The notes: generated by a model not told the origin, from the letters alone. Shown: positions 22,801 through 35,607, counted from the stretch's first letter. The stretch: 64,000 nt of DNA from Torreya grandis (GCA_037957365.1 JARHVA010002371.1:2363001-2427000), one strand, 5' to 3'. Numbers and translations: made by a program.

Positions 22801-25120
22801 GGGTAAGAAGGAAGATTTTTTTTTGTTAGTTATTTTAAATTTTACAAAGGCTAAAATGAGAACAAGGGGAGAAATAGAATCTAATGCTAAAAAACAATCC
22901 AACATAATAGGGAAATAAAAATTTAATTTGAAACACTAGGAAAATAATGTTTTAAAAAGGAAACCCTAAGGAAAACTAGGGCTTGCAATGTTCAGAAAAT
23001 AAAGCAGGTTCAAAAATATGTTTTATAAATTTTTTGATTTAGGATTTTTAATCTAATTAGACAAACAACTGAGTAGATTAGATTATAAACAAAGTAGACA
23101 TCGATGCACATCTATTTTAACATGTAAATAGTTATGGTTTTGACCAAAATGACATAAAGAGACATGAGCACTTATTTGTTATTTGAGAATGTAAAACTAT
23201 AAATGGTTGTGATTGAGTATATGATTGCATGAGGTGATTTTAAATCTAAGTGACTATTTTAACTATTTGGATGTGATCAAAAAATTCCAACAAAAATAAC
23301 CCACACCTTTGTTTAAATGGACCGGTCTTGTCTGTGTTGACTGTGGAATAAATCTAAAATTTAGAGAACTATGTAGACTTGCTTGTTGATGTGTTTCAAC
23401 CCATCACTGATATGCAATAATGTACTATAGCTTGTGTTTTTGTCTTCTCTCTCTTGCAAAAACCCTAACAATGGCATGCACAAGAATCCAAATAGAAATA
23501 AAATAGAAAAGGGGGATAATGGGTAAGGGGAATAATTGAACCGGCCTTAAAAATATCTTTGTAACTAATCATTGCCTACATAGTCCCAAAGGGGACCTTA
23601 GGCCAACATAGTTATCCCTCTATTGTGTCTGTGTGTGACTAGATAATATGCAATGTGAATATAAATTCTCTTCACATAAGCTCTATTCTTGGTCCAAGCA
23701 TGCAATCTAGATGTACAATATAAATCTTAGATAAAAGTGGTAGGTGTTGAGCTTGTTGTAGTTTCTTTTTTAATTGTTTTTTGACCAGGTAGATAGTTGT
23801 GATAGATGTAAAATGCATATTAGTTTAAATATAAGACTCCCAAATTCACATTTCAAAACTCATTAACACACCAAAATGAATTACAAGGAATACAAGAGTC
23901 ATAAAGAGAGACCCAAATGACACATGTTTTGAAAAAGGCACTAAAATATATTATCAGACAACACCACTCCTTTTAGACAACCATGCAGAGCATGCTAGCC
24001 CAAATAGAGTGGTTTTGTCTTAAATCAGGAAGAAATTAGGATAAAAGATAAAGGAAGACTAACGATCCCTGTGACTTATATAAGCATTGAAATGGAATAA
24101 TAGTATAGTGTGAATATTGATGTGATAAAAAAGAAATACACATGACTAAAAATGAGTCTTAATTCAACATTAAGATCCTGTAGATACAAAATTCATGAAA
24201 ATACATAATAATTATGTTTGATTGACCAAATTTGAGTGTTTTCACAACCCTATATAACCATTATAATAAATATCCATAAAATCACCGACACCTATATCTA
24301 TGCCTTAATGCACTATTTTTACTCTAGATGTTTTTATCTTAAACCCAACCATCATTTAACCCATTCAAATTAGTTCAACTAGTTGCTCCTCCTTCTATAC
24401 TCTATGGTTTGTGTAATCCCATCCCCTATCCTCATGATCAGTGTCTTTCTATTAACCATTGTGCTCCCACATGTGCTTTGATGACCCAGTTAATCATTAT
24501 TGAAATATCTAGAGGATTTGGTGCATTTGCACCACCTCATCCTCTTGTGTCAAATTTAGCTTATTTTATATGAAGAGATGTGCAAGCCCAAACTTGATCA
24601 AAATTAGGAGCCAACAGGGAGCATCTTATGGAAAATAAATAATCAAATGTTTTTCAAGTGTTCTTTATTGAATGGAGTTATTAATGTTGAATCTAAATGA
24701 ACTAAAAGTAAAGTTACAAGAGAAACAAAAAATGGTTGTACATAGCCCAACACAAAGGAAAATGTGTCAATAAGAGTGTAATATGAATCAATGATCCATA
24801 TACATATACACACCCTCACAACATACCAAATACTTTGCATGTACAAAAATTAAGTGTCTACATTAGCCTTCTCTTCATCTACCTCATGATGACCAAATCA
24901 TCTTGTTAACCTGAAGAAATGGGTAGTGTAATATTTTACACTGAGATATATTTTCCTCAAGTTCTGAAAATTCTAGAACAATCCAATTGATAATATGTAG
25001 TAATAAATTTTACCTTTAGCTTGGCAACCATTCTATCCGATTAATTGATATTTTATTTACCTATTCTATTCCTCTTAGTTTGTACATTTTTATGCCATAG
25101 GAATACATGACCATTTATCT
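22801..25120. other. No gene seen
   Basis: AT-rich with short chance frames (for example 24846-24643). actgtggaataaatc at 23338 resembles the LTR-edge words at 17.5 kb, but there is no primer site next to it. No clear repeat. Confidence 0.5.
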
Positions 25121-25930
25121 TGGTCTAAGCCACTTTCACTCTTAAGAAACTACCTCACCAAACACAAAAGTATTCTTCATCTTTGTAAGCCAATAAATTA
25201 ACTCCTCCAAATTTAATGATCTTGAGAAGATTTGACTTCCATTTATTTTTCTATTTGAATCCTTGAGATATCTCTAATAATATTGTCTTCAATCACATAT
25301 AATTTCTCATTAGAATGTTGATGTTCTTCTTATTTATATCCTTTATCTTCTTCAAAACTACTCACAAAATCTATTGGTTAAAACTTGCTTATTTTATCTT
25401 CTTAAACAATATCCAATCTTACTTGTATGACTCTCACCAAGTGCACATCCTAATTCAACCTCCTTTCCATATTTTCAACTCCTTTACCTCTTCCAACCAT
25501 TCCCCTAAGAGGCATATTGATTATCTTATGTAGTTAAAACTAATGTTGTAACCCCACTATTCAAAAGCCTATGGATGTGAGGTGTGCTTTCTTACCTAGA
25601 CTCAAAACAAACTCTAATACCAAATGGTGTAGGCCATGGACATAGGGTCCATGGAAAGATAACTTATTCTATAGATAGTGAGACACATAACTTGTTGAAG
25701 AAATAATGGCACATGCATATAGATTCTAAGCTAATTTTTGACTTTTACTTGCTCCCTTGATTTCCATGTCCCTTCCTTAACCCTTTTCCAACACAAGTGA
25801 TCATTTTAGGATGGTAATATTGGGTCGTGCCAAAAATGATTCCTTACATGAAATGATGTTATGAAAAAATAACCCATGATTGTGCCATCTACAATATCTA
25901 TGAACATCATTTGAATGCTTCAAAGCCCAT
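25121..25930 (-). mobile_element. LTR + primer site + gag leader fragment, copy 1
   Basis: On the minus strand a short LTR (25625-25793, ends TGTTGG...CTACACCA) is followed by a degenerate iMet primer site at 25611-25622 (TGGTATTAGAGT). A Gag-like leader then reads GRGKGVENMERRLN and DVHLVRVIQVRLDIV, a coiled-coil style N-terminus, until about 25121. The whole block, including ~140 bp beyond the LTR, is repeated at 28145-29130 in the same direction. It is probably a broken gypsy-type element. Confidence 0.65.
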
Positions 25931-25999
25931 TTTACTCCCTTATTTGAGACATTCTCTACTATGTAATCCATTAAATGGTGTTTGTGTTTAAAGTCATAT

Positions 26000-27044
26000 T
26001 GATATAATACAAATGAGGAAGATAGAAGAATCCTCACAAAGATTTATGAAGTCTGATCTGAGAAGGATGAGACCCTTTCATGGGTGGTGGTATTTTTGAG
26101 TGATTTCATATGGTCACTTTCAACACACAAGGTCTACGAAGGATGGGCAAAAATCTTATGAAAGACTAGATCTAAAGGGGAATGTTTTCAGTCTCACTTA
26201 GTTTTGATCATGGTGGATAGAGGAAACCAAATAAAAACTTGTCTTACCAAAGTGGATGATAGATTATTTTGCACTTACCTCTTCTGGGTTATGAGGTTTG
26301 CCCAAGATTTCAAGGATATTGTTCATAATTAGACATAAAACCCTATGGTGTTTCAAACTACAATTGGACTAATGACGATGAGATAGTTATGACCTTGTTG
26401 CGAATTAGCCATTAATAGATCTAGTGGGAGGAAAATCCCACTTGATATGTATCAAATGCATGGAGGTTGTGTGGAAGTCCCTAGTGGTAGAAGATCTTTT
26501 TCCCCTGGTAGACTCTTGTTTTTGTAATGTAAGTCTCAAGAAATACCTATTATTGGGATTTATCTTTTTAAATTTCATAATTGGATACAAGTTATAGGAT
26601 TCTTGGCATTCATCATATGATTTTAAGGAATTAGATCTGACATGGATGAAGCCTCCATAGGGGTTTTAGTTTCATTTAGACATGTTTGCACTCCTAATGC
26701 ATGTAGGGAATGTAGAAGACGGGAAAAAAATATGCTAAAGATCAAAGATATGGAGATCCCTGTTTAGTTTCAGTTGGTTTAATTTGGGGTGGTTATAGGA
26801 ATAACAACCAAATCCTATCCTATTAGAGTGGATGATAGAGGAATCCACCTTGCTGATTTTAATAAGAGGAAAAACCCACTTACTATGTCTCAGTTACATG
26901 AAGGTTATGCAGAAGACCCAAGCAGTAGAAGACCTTGTTCCCTTAGGGGATTCTTGTTTTATATATTAAATCTCAGGGAGGTCCTATCAAATGGTGTCAT
27001 CCCTTCAAATCCCATTAGTTTAAAACATTTTTGGATGTGTTGAG
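26000..27044. repeat. Internal direct repeat ~440 bp apart; otherwise no gene
   Basis: 26428-26552 and 26865-26992 share gaggaaaa.cccactt, gtagaagat/acc, gattcttgttttt and tctcag/tctcaag landmarks in the same order, with about 30% differences. The 84-residue frame at 26789-27043 covers one copy and is not recognised. It is probably an untranslated or LTR part of a retroelement. Confidence 0.55.
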
Positions 27045-27345
27045 GTTGTGGGAACCTTAAAAACCCTCATGTTATGGTTATGGTAGCTTGAAAACCCCCT
27101 TATTATTTGATTAACCAAGGTCGCGGGATCCTATAAACCCTCTTATTATTATTGATACATTTGTGGGAGCCTTAAAACCCTCTAGATGGGATTTATAAAG
27201 GTTGTGGGATCCTCAAAACCCTCTTTGCTACTCTTGGTTTGGCGGCAAATCCTTAAGATACTTTTGTTGTGATTTTAATGCTTGGTTGTGGGTCCATTAC
27301 GTAAAACCCTCCCCTTGGATGTGGGTCCAGCTATCAAAACCCTCA
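27045..27345 (+). repeat. Seven-copy array of a tgtggga.ccttaaaaccctc motif
   Basis: Copies lie near 27045, 27082 (weak), 27119, 27162, 27200, 27286 and 27318. Spacing is about 40-85 bp. Each ends in aaaccctc or a close variant. Function unknown. It lies just upstream of the integrase fragment. Confidence 0.7.
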
Positions 27346-27599
27346 CTTGTCCAGTTTATAGCTTTGGTTTCAAAAGAATTTACTTCATCAAATAAAAAAA
27401 TATGATACAAATGAAACCCAAAAACCTTAATTAACCAAAAGATGGATAATTTAGGAGGAGGGAGTGATGTTGTGGATTGGGGGAATTTCCAAAGAACTAT
27501 ATTTCATCAATTATGAAAAGATAAATACATGTACCCATGCCTTTGCAACCTATGATTTAAGGACACCCTTTTTCACAATGGGGTCTATATTTTATAGGG

Positions 27600-28030
27600 G
27601 TCATTTATCCTAACTCATCGATTGGACATATGTTCATACTAAAAACAATATATTATTTTACCAAATAGACTGAAGCCATTTATACAAAAAAGTCTAGAGC
27701 ACAACATGTAATCAAATCCCTCGAAGAGAATATTCTAACTAGGTTTGGAACACTAGTCTCCTTAGTGTGTGATAATGGCCTAGCTTTTATATCTAAAAAA
27801 TTCATTGAATGGGCCTAATATAAAAAATTCTAGAGCACAAAATTTAATCAAATCCCTCAAAGAGAATATTATGACTAGGTTTGGAACACTAGTCTCCTTA
27901 GTGTGTGATAATGGCTAAGTTTTCTTCAAATTATTATCTATATGGGAATGGAGTTGTTGAATCTACTAAAAAGAATTTGATTGGTGCCATAAATAAATCT
28001 GTAGAGAGTAAATCAGGAGAATAACACTTA
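27600..28030 (+). pseudogene. Ty3/gypsy integrase core fragment with internal duplication
   Basis: The reading YFTKXTEAIYTKKS, HVIKSLEENILTRFGT and SLVCDNGLAFISKKFIEWA is the integrase catalytic core, with the second Asp in CDNG retained. FSSNYYLYGNGVVESTKKNL follows, carrying the third (Glu) catalytic region. The segment from the LEENI part to CDNG is present twice (27693-27788 and 27829-27923). The duplication breaks the frame. The style matches the same gypsy group as the pol at 19.6-21.6 kb, and the strand and order agree, so both may belong to one element opened by ~6 kb of later DNA. The zinc-binding N-terminus is not seen. Confidence 0.75.
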
Positions 28031-28144
28031 TTTTTGAAGTATGAATCTATATAAATAATCTCCACTCGATTAATATATGCAACTTTTTATTTTATTTAAT
28101 CTCCACTTGATGCCATAAATAAATATGCATAGAGTATTTTATTT

Positions 28145-29130
28145 ATATATGTAAACTTCTTTGACTCTAGGAAACCACCTCACCAAACTTTTCTGGAAGT
28201 ATTGTTCCATATCTATAATCCAATCAATCGATTCTTCCAAATTCAATGATCTTGAGAAGCTTAACTTCCATAAAATTTTCTCTTACAATACTTGAAATAG
28301 ATATAATAATCTTGTCTTCAATCACATCTAATTTTTCATTATAATGTTGATGTTATTCTTATTTAATTCCTTGCTCTTCTTTAAAACCACTCACATAATT
28401 TTTTTTGTTCAAAATATTTTATTTTATCTTCTTCAACAACATCTAGTCTTACTTGCATGACTCTCACCAAGTACACAATTTCATTCAACTTCCTTGCTAT
28501 ATTTTCAACTCCACTACCTCTGCCAACCATTCTTTTAAGAGGCAAATTGAATCTCTTATCTAATTAAAACTAATGTTTTAATCCCACTATTCAAAATTCT
28601 ATGTATGTGAGGTGCACTTTCTTACCTGGACTCAAAACTAACTCTAATACCAAATGGTGTAGGTCATGGACATAGGGTCCATTGAAAGACAACTTGTTCT
28701 AGTAGAGAAAGTGAAACACACAACTTGTTGAAGAAAAAATGGCACAGGAAAATAGAGTCCTTTATTGATCCAATTAGTTCTACATTTGAAGCAGTGGTAT
28801 TTTACTAAGATCTAAAAACATAAAACAAAAAGAATGAAGATACATTCACATTGATTTCCAACTAGATTTGTAATTCTACTTACTCCCTTAATTTCTATGC
28901 CCCAAAACTTTTTTCTCTTTTCCTTAACCCCTGAATGCCCTTTTTAATATCAAAAAATAAATTAGATAAATTTTCCAACACCGGGTGGTCATTTCATGAT
29001 GGTAATAGTGTGTCACGACAAAAAGGATGCCTTCCACAAAACAACATTATGGAAATGCAACCCATGATTATCCCATATACAATAGTTATGAACAAAATTT
29101 GAACACTTCAAAGCTCATATTTTATTCACA
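28145..29130 (-). mobile_element. LTR + primer site + gag leader fragment, copy 2
   Basis: Same organisation as copy 1 at 25.1 kb. The LTR is at 28655-28980 (326 bp, with about 150 bp not present in copy 1). The primer site is at 28641-28652 and the Gag-like leader runs down to about 28145. Homology to copy 1 continues to about 29120, beyond the LTR, so one block was probably duplicated as a unit rather than inserted twice. Confidence 0.65.
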
Positions 29131-29256
29131 TTAATTCCCATATGGATTTGGAACTCTGATTACTCCCATGATTTTGATGTCTTGAAACTTTTTATCCCTT
29201 AATTAATCTACCAATTCTCGTTTATTATTTAAAAAGAATGGATGGCTTTTCCAACA
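29117..29256 (-). repeat. Third partial LTR of the 25.6/28.7 kb family
   Basis: ttattcacattaattccc through ctttttatcccttaa to ttttccaaca parallels 28840-28980. Only the part nearest the TGTTGG end is present. Confidence 0.55.
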
Positions 29257-32200
29257 GGTTGAGCTTAACCAACACATGAAAACTATGTGCATGTTGGCAT
29301 CATCTCAACATTTTAACTTTTAAAACACTATCCCCAAACTACCAACATTAACCATCGATGCTCAGCTAAATCGATGATGCCACCTGTAATCACCAACTAA
29401 CTATTGATCACAAATACAGATCACCAACTAACTCACCAACATTGGCATTGATAGTTTGAGGAAAGAGTGGAAAATGGAGACCATTTCAATTTTTATACCA
29501 TTTTGGTGGTGTAAATGCTCGAATGGAAACCATTGACCCTCACCCTAGCCATTTTATTTATCTTAATCACCATGCCACTCTGACTTAATTCCCATGGCGA
29601 TTCATAAGACATTCGTTCTGGTTTAGGTTGCTCCATCATCAAGCAAGTTTCCTTAAAATAATTACATTTTTAATAGATTTTAACACCCATTGGTTTTTCC
29701 CCTTCATTCTAAATTTTGTTTGGTTCATCTTCATAAGCCAAGTTTTCTTTCTTTTTGCATAAGTTTTTGTATGTACATGTTGTTTTAGTTATCACTAGCT
29801 GAGCATTGAAATGAGTATCAATTTTTAAAAACATGTAAGGCAGACACCAAAGGTTTTAGGCAATCATAAAATTACACATAACTACATCTTGTTCAGGCAT
29901 TTATTTGAAAATATTAAAATTCCCATCAAGAACCCCATGTTCTACATATACTTTTGAAGGTTGAGGTGTCATGGGGAGGTAATGGCTAAAATAAGGCTCA
30001 CTTGTTTAATGATAGATTTGGGAGAATCCATCACTCTGAATAAATCTTAGATTTGATTTAATCTATTTTAATTTTTACTTTACATATAATAGGTCTCATT
30101 TAAAAAAATTGATTGTATTTTAGTACTAAAACACATAAATAAGTCACATGGCCATAAAATTTAGGCCCTAGATTCAAACAATCTCAAGAGAAGCCATCAC
30201 TCTACAGATTCTGTTCTTAGGTTAAAGCTCCCATTTTTAGGTTACAAGTTTCCCAATGGAATATAAAAATGCCATAAATTTCAAATGTTGGAATCTTTCC
30301 TAAAAATCAGTGGTGGTCACTTTTTAGGAATGTGAAATTTAGCTACTGCTAAAAGCAAGGGACTAGTAAGTTTGTAGGAGCTACTCAAATTTGTTTGGAT
30401 TTTTTTATCAAATAGAAATTTACTTGTGGTCTACCTTTTCTCATTTTAATTTGAAATGATGTTATGGTATATTTGTATGGAGAATCCTAAAACCAATAAA
30501 GATATATACAAATCAACCCCTATATACAAAACAACCTTGGCAATGACATTATTGCAGTTTGTTTATTTTAAATAAATAAAACAAACCATTATTTTATTAA
30601 ATGGTTAAACAAGATGAACATAATTAGAGGATTCTACTATGAAATTTGCTCCAAAATTAAGCACAATGTTGAATCACAGAGAAGTAAAAAGGAAATTTAA
30701 GAAATTTGTATGTGCAAAACATATAAATTCCTCCCAACCTACAAGTAGGTTTGCTTATTTTGAATAATTCAATAAATAGAGCCATTGTTTTATTAAATAT
30801 AGCTTAAGAGGGATGAAATAATACATAATTTAAATATTTTCCCCATAAACCTATTATATCTTCATTATATTTAAGATCTTCCCAAAACCAATAAGGGTTA
30901 ATTAGACCCAAACATGACCTTCCTCCAATGATTATAAAAGTTCCAATCTTTTCTATGTTGTCCCTATTGAGAAAAGTTTGAGTTAGCCCATCCATGGGAC
31001 CACTAGGTAATTATTATTTACATGATGTTGACTAAATATTATTTTGTTTTTTTCCTTTGAGTTGGTTTTGGAGGGTCAATCAAGTGGACAACCCCCATAT
31101 AATTTCCAAAATTTGCGTAATCCATATGCCTTGAAATCCATAGAGCACCCACTTCATGTGGCACATGTAAGGAAAAGTAAAATATTTCCTCCTTCCAAAC
31201 CACTTTACCAAATCTGTTTATATATTTATATTTAAATTTATTTAGGGGTAATGCTTGTATATACATTTATATTTATGTTGATATATTTATATTTATATTT
31301 TCTTTAGTGATAGGGCCTTTCTATAATGAGCCCCAATAATTTCAACACCATCAAAGCCTATTGTAGATCAACATAAAAGGTCCTAGTAAACACAACTATG
31401 AAAACATCATAAATAGAACCTTGGGGTTGTGTAGTGGGTACAATTGCAAATGATAAATGCAATTCCAATGGAATTAAAAGAAAACATGTCATGTCTTGAC
31501 AGCCTGAATACCAAAATAAAATTTTAATAGGGGCAACAAAACATTGATTAAATAATTTTTGGTTTATCTAAATGTAGAATGGTGCCCTTGAGGAGTGAAT
31601 TGCCAGTGGTAATGGAGACTCAAACCAAAGGACTAACACAATTACCAAATGCTAAATTTTCAATTTGATTAACAAGTGTTTACCTACAACCCTAGCATTT
31701 CTAGTAACAATGCTGAAGTGGTTAGAAATTTGTGATATTTCATTTATAATTTATGAAATGCAGTTTTATAGAAATAGATGATCAATATTTGAGAGGTCAA
31801 TCCTCAACATTTAAGTAAGAAATTTGTAAAAAGGTTATAAAAATGAAATGAGATTAAAATGGTCCAAGATTCACAACAAAAATCAGCCTTTCTTGCCCAC
31901 TTAAAACTTATGTTAAAGTACTCACTTTATGTGCAAATACATGACCATTTATTTACTTTAGTGATTGAAAAAACATTATAGAGACATCCACTAACAAAAA
32001 ATTAAGCGTTTAATGTGTATTAAATAAACACTAATCTAAACTAACACATAAAAAACACTGCATGCATGTATCACTACACAATAACATATTTAATTTTAAA
32101 TTTATCGTACTCACTCATAATAAGGTGCTTCATACACCAAAATGCATATGTTATAATAGTATATTTCAACTCAAATAATGGTTATTTTAAATACTATTAC

Positions 32201-32996
32201 AATAATTTAATTCTAATAATTCTAGTAAGGATTTACAACCTTACAAATGACAAGGCTGGTTTATGTATAAAAATACACTCATTGCTCTCAATGCAAGACC
32301 ATAAATCCTAAAATTACTTTATAAAACAACCATTATAAAACAACCTAATAAAAGATGTTTATTTAAATTTGTATTTAAATATATTTCATATGATTGAAAA
32401 CAAACTGTAAAGACACTTTATTTAACAAATTATAATTAAAATATTACAATATCATGTAATATTAATTTAAACCATGCATGATGATTGAACCTGTGGTACA
32501 TAAAACTATTTTTTGAGTAGTGAAAGTTAATGTTTAGATATCGTAGTTTGGAAGTGGTAACCCAAAACTTTCCATTATGTGGAATGAAAATCTTCCTTAG
32601 TTATATAGATTAGAGCGTGAAGTGTAATCTAATGCCAGATGATTGACATTCAACCAATTTTAATGCTTTCATTACTTTTCTTGCGGAAGTAATTTGATTT
32701 CTTCTAGTTTTTTATTTTTTACAGTGTGTAATAATGGTAATTATAGATTTTATTCATTGTCTCAGTTCCCCAAATTCTGGATGGTTATGGAACCCTCTAA
32801 AAAGCATTAAAATGGTGAAAAAGAAGTTCCCAGAATGCAACCATATTTAAATTCAATTCAGAATTGGCTTATAGATCTATTTAATCATCCACCTCCACCA
32901 TAGATAACATCATGAAATAATATATAAACATGTTGGTTTAATCAATATTCAATATTTTCAATCCAAATGTTGTACCTTGATTGGAGCATAAGATAA
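29257..32996. other. No gene seen
   Basis: 3.7 kb of AT-rich sequence. Short frames at 30995-30804 and 31266-31039 resemble nothing. Two weakly similar ~75-bp pieces (30555-30640 and 30750-30830) share a tttattaaat context. No LTR or transposase motif seen. Confidence 0.5.
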
Positions 32997-33377
32997 ATGA
33001 AGGGCATAAAAATTATGCTAAACTCAGAGTTGCTCACTAACTTTGAATTTACTGATCAGAGTTTAGAACCTAGACCAATAGCAAAAGCATGGCTACAAAC
33101 TTATTTCAAAAGGACCGATTATGAATTTTTCCTTCCAGCTAGATTCCATAAAGAGTACTTGATAGTGATCAAAATGAATCTGATAGAATGGCTCGGTCTG
33201 TCGATGATCTATCAAGATATTTGGAACTATCTAGATAGTAATCTAGAATTAGACCCTAACAGATGGATTATTTATGTAAACTACATTGAGTACAAATACA
33301 AAAAAGAAAGAGATTCTAACAATGACCACTCAAACCCAACATCTCCTAGACATTATAATGCTTGGTCTGATGAATAA
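32997..33377 (+). CDS. Unrecognised 126-residue ORF
   Basis: An uninterrupted frame with an ATG start in otherwise stop-rich sequence. It has a balanced, charged composition and begins MKGIKIMLNSELLTNFEFTD. RPIAKAWLQTYFKRTDYEFF and WNYLDSNLELDPNRWIIYVN look protein-like rather than random, and the last 30 residues are polar (KKERDSNNDHSNPTS). No signal peptide or membrane segment. I do not recognise the family. It may be an exon or a piece of a transposon Gag, since the window holds no intact gene. The reading stops at TAA in 33375-33377. No promoter signal is evident. Confidence 0.35.
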   Translation: MKGIKIMLNSELLTNFEFTDQSLEPRPIAKAWLQTYFKRTDYEFFLPARFHKEYLIVIKMNLIEWLGLSMIYQDIWNYLDSNLELDPNRWIIYVNYIEYKYKKERDSNNDHSNPTSPRHYNAWSDE

Positions 33378-33775
33378 AGTCACTTTATGTCAAGTCACTA
33401 AGTATTTTTGTAAGAAGGTAACAATGACTAAAGAAATGAAATGCCTACTATCCAAGAGTACTTTGCTTTAGTCATGTTATTCCACCTTTACGATCTAGTC
33501 GGTGCATAATTTTACACTTTATATTATATTGTATAGAGATGCTTATTAGATTGGCAACAAGAGCCATTTTTATATATAACTTGGCTAATGAATGCTTAAG
33601 ATTTTTTTTTATTTGGAGTCTACAATGCAATCTATGAATATGAAAATAAAGGGGCAAGTTTGTTCTTAAAATCTCTGCTATGAAAATAAAGGGCCATAAA
33701 CTATGGTTGAGTAGGTGGGAAGTATAGTAGTGGTGGTCTATGGGTAAAATATTTAATTTTTTTTGTCAAAATATT
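33378..33775. other. No gene seen
   Basis: AT-rich spacer between the 126-residue ORF and the tandem duplication. gaaaataaagggcca/gcaagt words repeat at about 33640 and 33680. Confidence 0.5.
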
Positions 33776-35157
33776 TTGTTACACTTCAACTCTATACCTC
33801 AATATCGGTTATGGCCTAACCTTATTCAATGGCCTACATGTGTTTAATCCTTCCTAGAATTTATGAGCTTTGTAGAAATAACACATTCTGATGCCACATC
33901 GACATGCATGCAATTAGTGTGTACCTATGAATCTCGTCTATGAATGTGACCCCCATAAGGTTAGACATGCTAACTTGAGGCATGATGTGTAATGCTCACA
34001 TGTCATACAACATTTTTTTGGTTACCTTCTAGAATTTAATTTCATGTGGTATCCATAAACATCATCATGCAATTACCTCCAATTCAATACATTGAATGAT
34101 TACTTTATGTACAAGATGATCAAATATTCAAAAATATTTCATTCAATATGACATATAATGATAAAACAACATGGATTTAGATATTTATTCCACACAAAAG
34201 TCTAGCATACATGGCCATTAATGGTGAATGTGATAGGCTCCTTATCCATAAGCTTCTTCATGATTATGTAAAGGAGAGATTACAATGTGGGGTTTTATGA
34301 ATTTATTGCTGAAATTTATTATTAAAAGTTGGATTATTCGATACACTGCATTTTCAAAAAAATATGGGCTTCCCACATAAGTGCGAGCAAAAAAGTAATA
34401 TCTAACTAGAGAAATGGGATAAATTGCATTCAAATGAGGTTCATATAGGTAAGAATGCCCTTACATTGAAGTTGTCTCGCATATTATTTCATTCACATGA
34501 GGTTCACTACACACCTTTTAGTACATTGCAGCTCTCATACCTCAATATGGGTGATGCCTTGACCTTATCCTTTAGCCTATGGATGTTTAATCCATTCTAG
34601 AATTTATGGGCTTCATGTCAATAACACATTCCAATGTCATGCTGACATGCACATAGTTAGTGCATACCGGTGAAGCTCATCTATGAATGTAACCCCCACT
34701 GTGAGGCATGATTTGTAATACACACATGTTTTAAAACCTTTTTTGGTGTTGCTTACTAGTATTTCTTTCCATGTAGTATCCATAAACATCATGTCCTTGC
34801 CTTAAGTTTAATACATCGAATGATTAGTTTATGCACATGTCTATCAAATATTAAGATGTATTATCCCTAGAAAAGGCCAACATACATTATCTTTAATGGT
34901 GAATGTGATAGGTCCCTTATTCAAATAAGGTTGGTTGAGATTTAATACTATAAAGATTACAAAGTATAGTTTTGTGCTATTATTAGTGAAATATATAATT
35001 GAAAGTGGCATTTTTTGATACCCTATGTTTTGAAATAACATTGGGATTACCACATTACATTGGTTGATAAGGCAATGTAACATTATAGATGAATGGGATA
35101 AATTGCATTCCCATGAGGTTCATAAAGGTTAACAAACCCTTATGTTAGAGCCATCCT
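33776..35157 (+). repeat. Tandem duplication, ~0.7-kb unit, two diverged copies
   Basis: Unit A (about 33776-34480) and unit B (about 34516-35157) share landmarks in the same order: catacctcaatat, gtttaatcc, aataacacattc, catctatgaatgt, ggcatgat.tgtaat, gtatccataaacatcat, ttaatggtgaatgtgatagg and gggataaattgcattc.atgaggttcat. Roughly 25% differ. Neither codes for anything recognisable. Confidence 0.85.
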
Positions 35158-35235
35158 GATTCATCTTTAGTTTGCATTCTACTGTTTTGTAGCTTGAATA
35201 CCTTCATATGAATTAGGATGGCTTTGACATAAGGG
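35137..35235. repeat. 28-bp inverted repeat, 43-base loop
   Basis: Arms 35137-35164 and 35208-35235 are complementary at 25 of 28 positions. The left arm overlaps the end of tandem unit B. It could be a hairpin or the remains of a small inverted-repeat element. Confidence 0.75.
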
Positions 35236-35607
35236 TACCTTCATATGATACACTTAAGATAATCTATAAATGTGACCGCATTCTACATGCACTAGTTTAT
35301 CCATTTATATGGCTTCATGCTTTGATTTTCATATGTTTTATGATGGGTTTTATATCAATTTCAACAAGGTATTATATATTATTCTAACCTTTTTGTTGAT
35401 ATTTTGTCATATTTTTAAAAGTGGTTTAAATTCTCATATTTTCATTTTTATGTGTAGTTCATGGGTTATATTTGTGGTATGTTTAACCAGCACGTGTTTA
35501 TTTGTTACTTCATAATGGAAAGGAGGACATTTTTATATCAAAATCATGTAATTTACTCTTGAAAATGAAATCATACGATAATATGGCACTTTAATATATT
35601 CGATGAA

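Noticed and set aside
23338..23360. Possible LTR edge (actgtggaataaatc)
   Set aside because: There is no primer-site match beside it and no partner copy.
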